Shown: positions 3,763-6,009 of the stretch, one piece after another
How the letters are laid out: each line of letters opens with the position of its first letter
How positions within the stretch are numbered: the first letter of the stretch is position 1
Origin: Actinomycetales bacterium
GTDB lineage: Bacteria > Actinomycetota > Actinomycetes > Actinomycetales > JAHECE01
Direction: 5' to 3'
Length of the DNA: 6,009 nt
Assembly (NCBI GenBank): GCA_024641895.1
Contig: JAHECE010000163.1
Location: 1 to 6,009, forward strand
Notes under the pieces: generated by a model
The model's input: the letters and a program-made list of their open reading frames with translations, nothing else
Databases searched by the model: none
Told to the model about the DNA's origin: nothing
Made by a program: the position numbers and the translations under genes

Positions 3763-6009
3763 GTGCCCGGAGAGAACCTCACCCGCGACGAGGCGCGCGA
3801 GCGCGCCGCGACCGTCGCCGTCGAGCACTACGACGTCCGGCTCGACCTGACCGCCGGCCCGCACACCTTCGCCTCGACGACGACGGTCACCTTCACGGCC
3901 GCACCCGGGACGAGCACGTTCATCGACCTCATCGCCGCGGACGTGCACGAGGTGGTCCTCAACGGCCGGGCGCTCGACGTCGCCGCCGTGGTCGCCGACT
4001 CGCGCATCGCCCTCGACGGGCTCGAGGCCCGCAACGAGCTGCGGGTCGTGGCCGACTGCGCCTACATGAACACCGGCGAGGGGCTGCACCGGTTCGTCGA
4101 CCCCGTCGACGACGAGGTCTACCTGTACACGCAGTTCGAGGTGCCGGACTCTCGGCGCGTCTTCGCCGTCTTCGAGCAGCCGGACCTCAAGGCGACCTTC
4201 GCCTTCACCGTGACCGCGCCGTCGCACTGGACCGTGGTCTCGAACTCCCCGACCCCCGAACCCGCGCCGACCGCGGGCCCGGCGGACAGTGCCACCTGGG
4301 AGTTCACGCCGACGCCGCGGCTGTCGTCCTACGTCACGGCCGTCATCGCCGGTCCGTACCACCGCGAGAGCGGTGAGCTCACGAGCAGCGACGGGCGCAC
4401 GATCCCCCTGGGTGTCTTCTGCCGCAGGTCCCTGGCGCCCTATCTCGACGCCGACAACGTGCTCGAGATCACCCGAGCCGGCTTCGCGTTCTACGAGCAG
4501 GCGTTCGACCTGCCGTACCCGTTCGAGAAGTACGACCAGCTCTTCGTCCCGGAGTTCAACGCGGGCGCGATGGAGAACGCCGGCGCGGTGACCTTCCTTG
4601 AGAACTACGTCTTCCGGTCGAAGGTGCCCGAAGCGACGGTCGAGCGCCGGGCGGTGACGATCCTGCACGAGCTCGCGCACATGTGGTTCGGCGACCTCGT
4701 CACCATGCGCTGGTGGAACGACCTCTGGCTGAACGAGTCCTTCGCCGAGTACGCCTCGACGCTCGCGGCCGCGGAGGCCACCCGGTGGACGTCGTCGTGG
4801 ACCACGTTCTCCTCGCTCGAGAAGTCCTGGGCGTACCGCCAGGACCAGCTGCCGTCGACGCACCCGATCGTCGCCGAGATCCGGGACCTGCAGGACGTCC
4901 AGGTGAACTTCGACGGCATCACCTACGCGAAGGGCGCCTCGGTGCTCAAGCAGCTCGTGGCCTGGGTCGGCCGGGACGCCTTCCTGGCCGGCGTCCGGCA
5001 GTACTTCCGCAAGCACGCCTACGGGAACACGGAGCTCGGAGACCTGCTCACCGAGCTCGAGTCGACGAGCGGGCGCGACCTGACGGCATGGTCCGAGCGC
5101 TGGCTCGAGCGCGCGGGCGTGACGCTCCTGCGCCCGGCGATCGGCACGGCGGCCGGCGCCGACGGCGCGGAGGTGATCACGTCGTTCGCCGTCCGGCAGG
5201 AGGTCCCCGCGGAGCACCCCGTCCAGCGGCCCCACCGGCTGGCGATCGGCACCTACGACGTGGCCGACGACGGCACCCTCGTGCGCACCTACCGCACTGA
5301 GCTCGACGTCGACGGCGCCCGAACGGAGGTACCCGACCTGGTCGGCCGACCGGTCCCGGACCTCGTGCTCGTGAACGACGACGACCTCGCCTACGCCAAG
5401 ATCCGGCTCGACGAGCGCTCGCTCGCGACGGCGGTGGACCACCTGCGGGGCTTCGAGGACTCCCTGCCGAGGTCGCTGGTCTGGGCCGCCACGTGGGACA
5501 TGACGCGGGATGCCGAGTGGTCCGCCGCGCAGTTCGTCGAACTCGTCCTGCGCAACGTGGACGCCGAGTCCGACTCGACCGTGATCCTCGTCCTGCTGCG
5601 GCAGCTGGCGATGACGATCGACCTGTACGTGGCCCCCGAGCGCCGGGCCGAGGTTGCGCAGGCCGCCGCCGACCGCCTCATCGCGCTCGCCCGCGCCGCC
5701 ACCCCCGGCTCGGACACGCAGCTCCAGCTCGTCAAGGCCGTGGCGTCCCGAGCCGGCACGGCCGCGCAGCTCGACGTCGTCCGGGGCTGGTTCGAGGGCG
5801 AGGCCGGGGCCCTGCCGGGGCTGACCGTCGACACCGACCTGCGCTGGGAGCTGCTCGCGTCGCTCGTCGCCGCCGGCGCGGCCGACGGGGCAGCCGTCGA
5901 TGCCGAGCTCGCGCGGGACGACACGGCGACCGGTCGCCGTTCGGCGGCGGCTGCACGCGCAGAGATCCCGACGGCGACGGCGAAGCAGGAGGCCTGGGCG
6001 TCCGCCGTC
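3763..6009 (+). CDS. pepN: Aminopeptidase N (M1 family zinc metallopeptidase), cut by the window end
   Basis: This enzyme removes N-terminal residues from peptides in the cytosol, in the last steps of protein turnover. The GTG-started frame is open for 749 codons to the last base. The start NLTRDEARERAA matches actinobacterial PepN N-termini. Residues to about 200 form the N-terminal beta domain. GAMEN at 268-272 recognises the free amino end. HELAH gives zinc ligands His302 and His306 with catalytic Glu303, and NESFAEY gives the third ligand Glu325 at the standard spacing. Tyr388 in ITYAKGASVL is the transition-state tyrosine. From about residue 535 (VNDDDLAYAK) the helical ERAP1-like C-terminal domain begins. 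Relatives are about 850-860 residues, so roughly 100 C-terminal residues lie beyond the window. There is no signal peptide. It has its own ribosome binding site and a long upstream region shared with the divergent six-Cys gene. All catalytic residues are intact. Confidence 0.97.
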   Translation, partial: MPGENLTRDEARERAATVAVEHYDVRLDLTAGPHTFASTTTVTFTAAPGTSTFIDLIAADVHEVVLNGRALDVAAVVADSRIALDGLEARNELRVVADCAYMNTGEGLHRFVDPVDDEVYLYTQFEVPDSRRVFAVFEQPDLKATFAFTVTAPSHWTVVSNSPTPEPAPTAGPADSATWEFTPTPRLSSYVTAVIAGPYHRESGELTSSDGRTIPLGVFCRRSLAPYLDADNVLEITRAGFAFYEQAFDLPYPFEKYDQLFVPEFNAGAMENAGAVTFLENYVFRSKVPEATVERRAVTILHELAHMWFGDLVTMRWWNDLWLNESFAEYASTLAAAEATRWTSSWTTFSSLEKSWAYRQDQLPSTHPIVAEIRDLQDVQVNFDGITYAKGASVLKQLVAWVGRDAFLAGVRQYFRKHAYGNTELGDLLTELESTSGRDLTAWSERWLERAGVTLLRPAIGTAAGADGAEVITSFAVRQEVPAEHPVQRPHRLAIGTYDVADDGTLVRTYRTELDVDGARTEVPDLVGRPVPDLVLVNDDDLAYAKIRLDERSLATAVDHLRGFEDSLPRSLVWAATWDMTRDAEWSAAQFVELVLRNVDAESDSTVILVLLRQLAMTIDLYVAPERRAEVAQAAADRLIALARAATPGSDTQLQLVKAVASRAGTAAQLDVVRGWFEGEAGALPGLTVDTDLRWELLASLVAAGAADGAAVDAELARDDTATGRRSAAAARAEIPTATAKQEAWASAV

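Noticed and set aside
2879..3850. A 323-codon plus-strand frame through the six-Cys gene and the intergenic region
   Set aside because: Its translation is Arg/Ala/Pro-rich, it overlaps the start of pepN in the wrong frame, and it has no ribosome binding site. It is antisense to a gene with a strong start signal.
3757..5442. A 561-codon open frame on the minus strand
   Set aside because: It is antisense to the intact pepN gene, low in complexity and without recognisable motifs; it is a shadow of pepN codon bias.
1..6009. Search for mobile elements, CRISPR arrays, toxin-antitoxin or defence genes, and RNA genes
   Set aside because: No transposase or integrase motifs, terminal inverted repeats, spaced direct repeats, or tRNA/rRNA-like stretches were seen. 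The genes are housekeeping enzymes, peptidases and one exported protein, which does not support a new multi-gene system here.

Overview
The window is very GC-rich. Its reading frames carry G or C at almost every third codon position, it has a GTG start, and the proteins most resemble mycobacterial and other actinobacterial homologues. It is best read as ordinary chromosome of a high-GC actinomycete; genus and species cannot be given from this sequence.

Layout from left to right. Positions 1-112 may hold the last codons of a rightward gene cut by the window edge, with the good codon usage switching frame on the way (weak call). A short GC-rich hairpin separates it from rpiB (leftward, 615-166), ribose-5-phosphate isomerase B of the actinobacterial Ser/Glu type. 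A 68-base divergent spacer follows, then a complete M13 (neprilysin/PepO-type) zinc metallopeptidase gene (rightward, 684-2774). Converging on it is a small gene (leftward, 3337-2825) for a membrane-anchored, exported six-cysteine protein of unknown function. A 425-base divergent region (3338-3762) with no convincing gene leads to pepN (rightward from a GTG at 3763), an M1 aminopeptidase N that runs off the right edge after 749 codons.

Functionally the segment pairs one pentose-phosphate enzyme with two unrelated gluzincin peptidases (M13 and M1). Neither peptidase has a signal peptide, so both probably act on peptides inside the cell. The exported Cys-rich protein is the only predicted surface component. 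No gene pair is co-directional and adjacent, so every complete gene appears to be its own transcription unit.

The pepN-rpiB neighbourhood recalls the Mycobacterium tuberculosis order Rv2467 (pepN), Rv2466c, Rv2465c (rpiB), with the M13 gene and the six-Cys gene in place of Rv2466c. I see no mobile element, CRISPR array, tRNA, rRNA, phage gene or defence system, and no evidence for a new multi-gene system. The most useful observations are the matched, possibly leaderless promoter geometry between rpiB and the M13 gene, the six-Cys exported protein, and the possible frameshift at the left edge.
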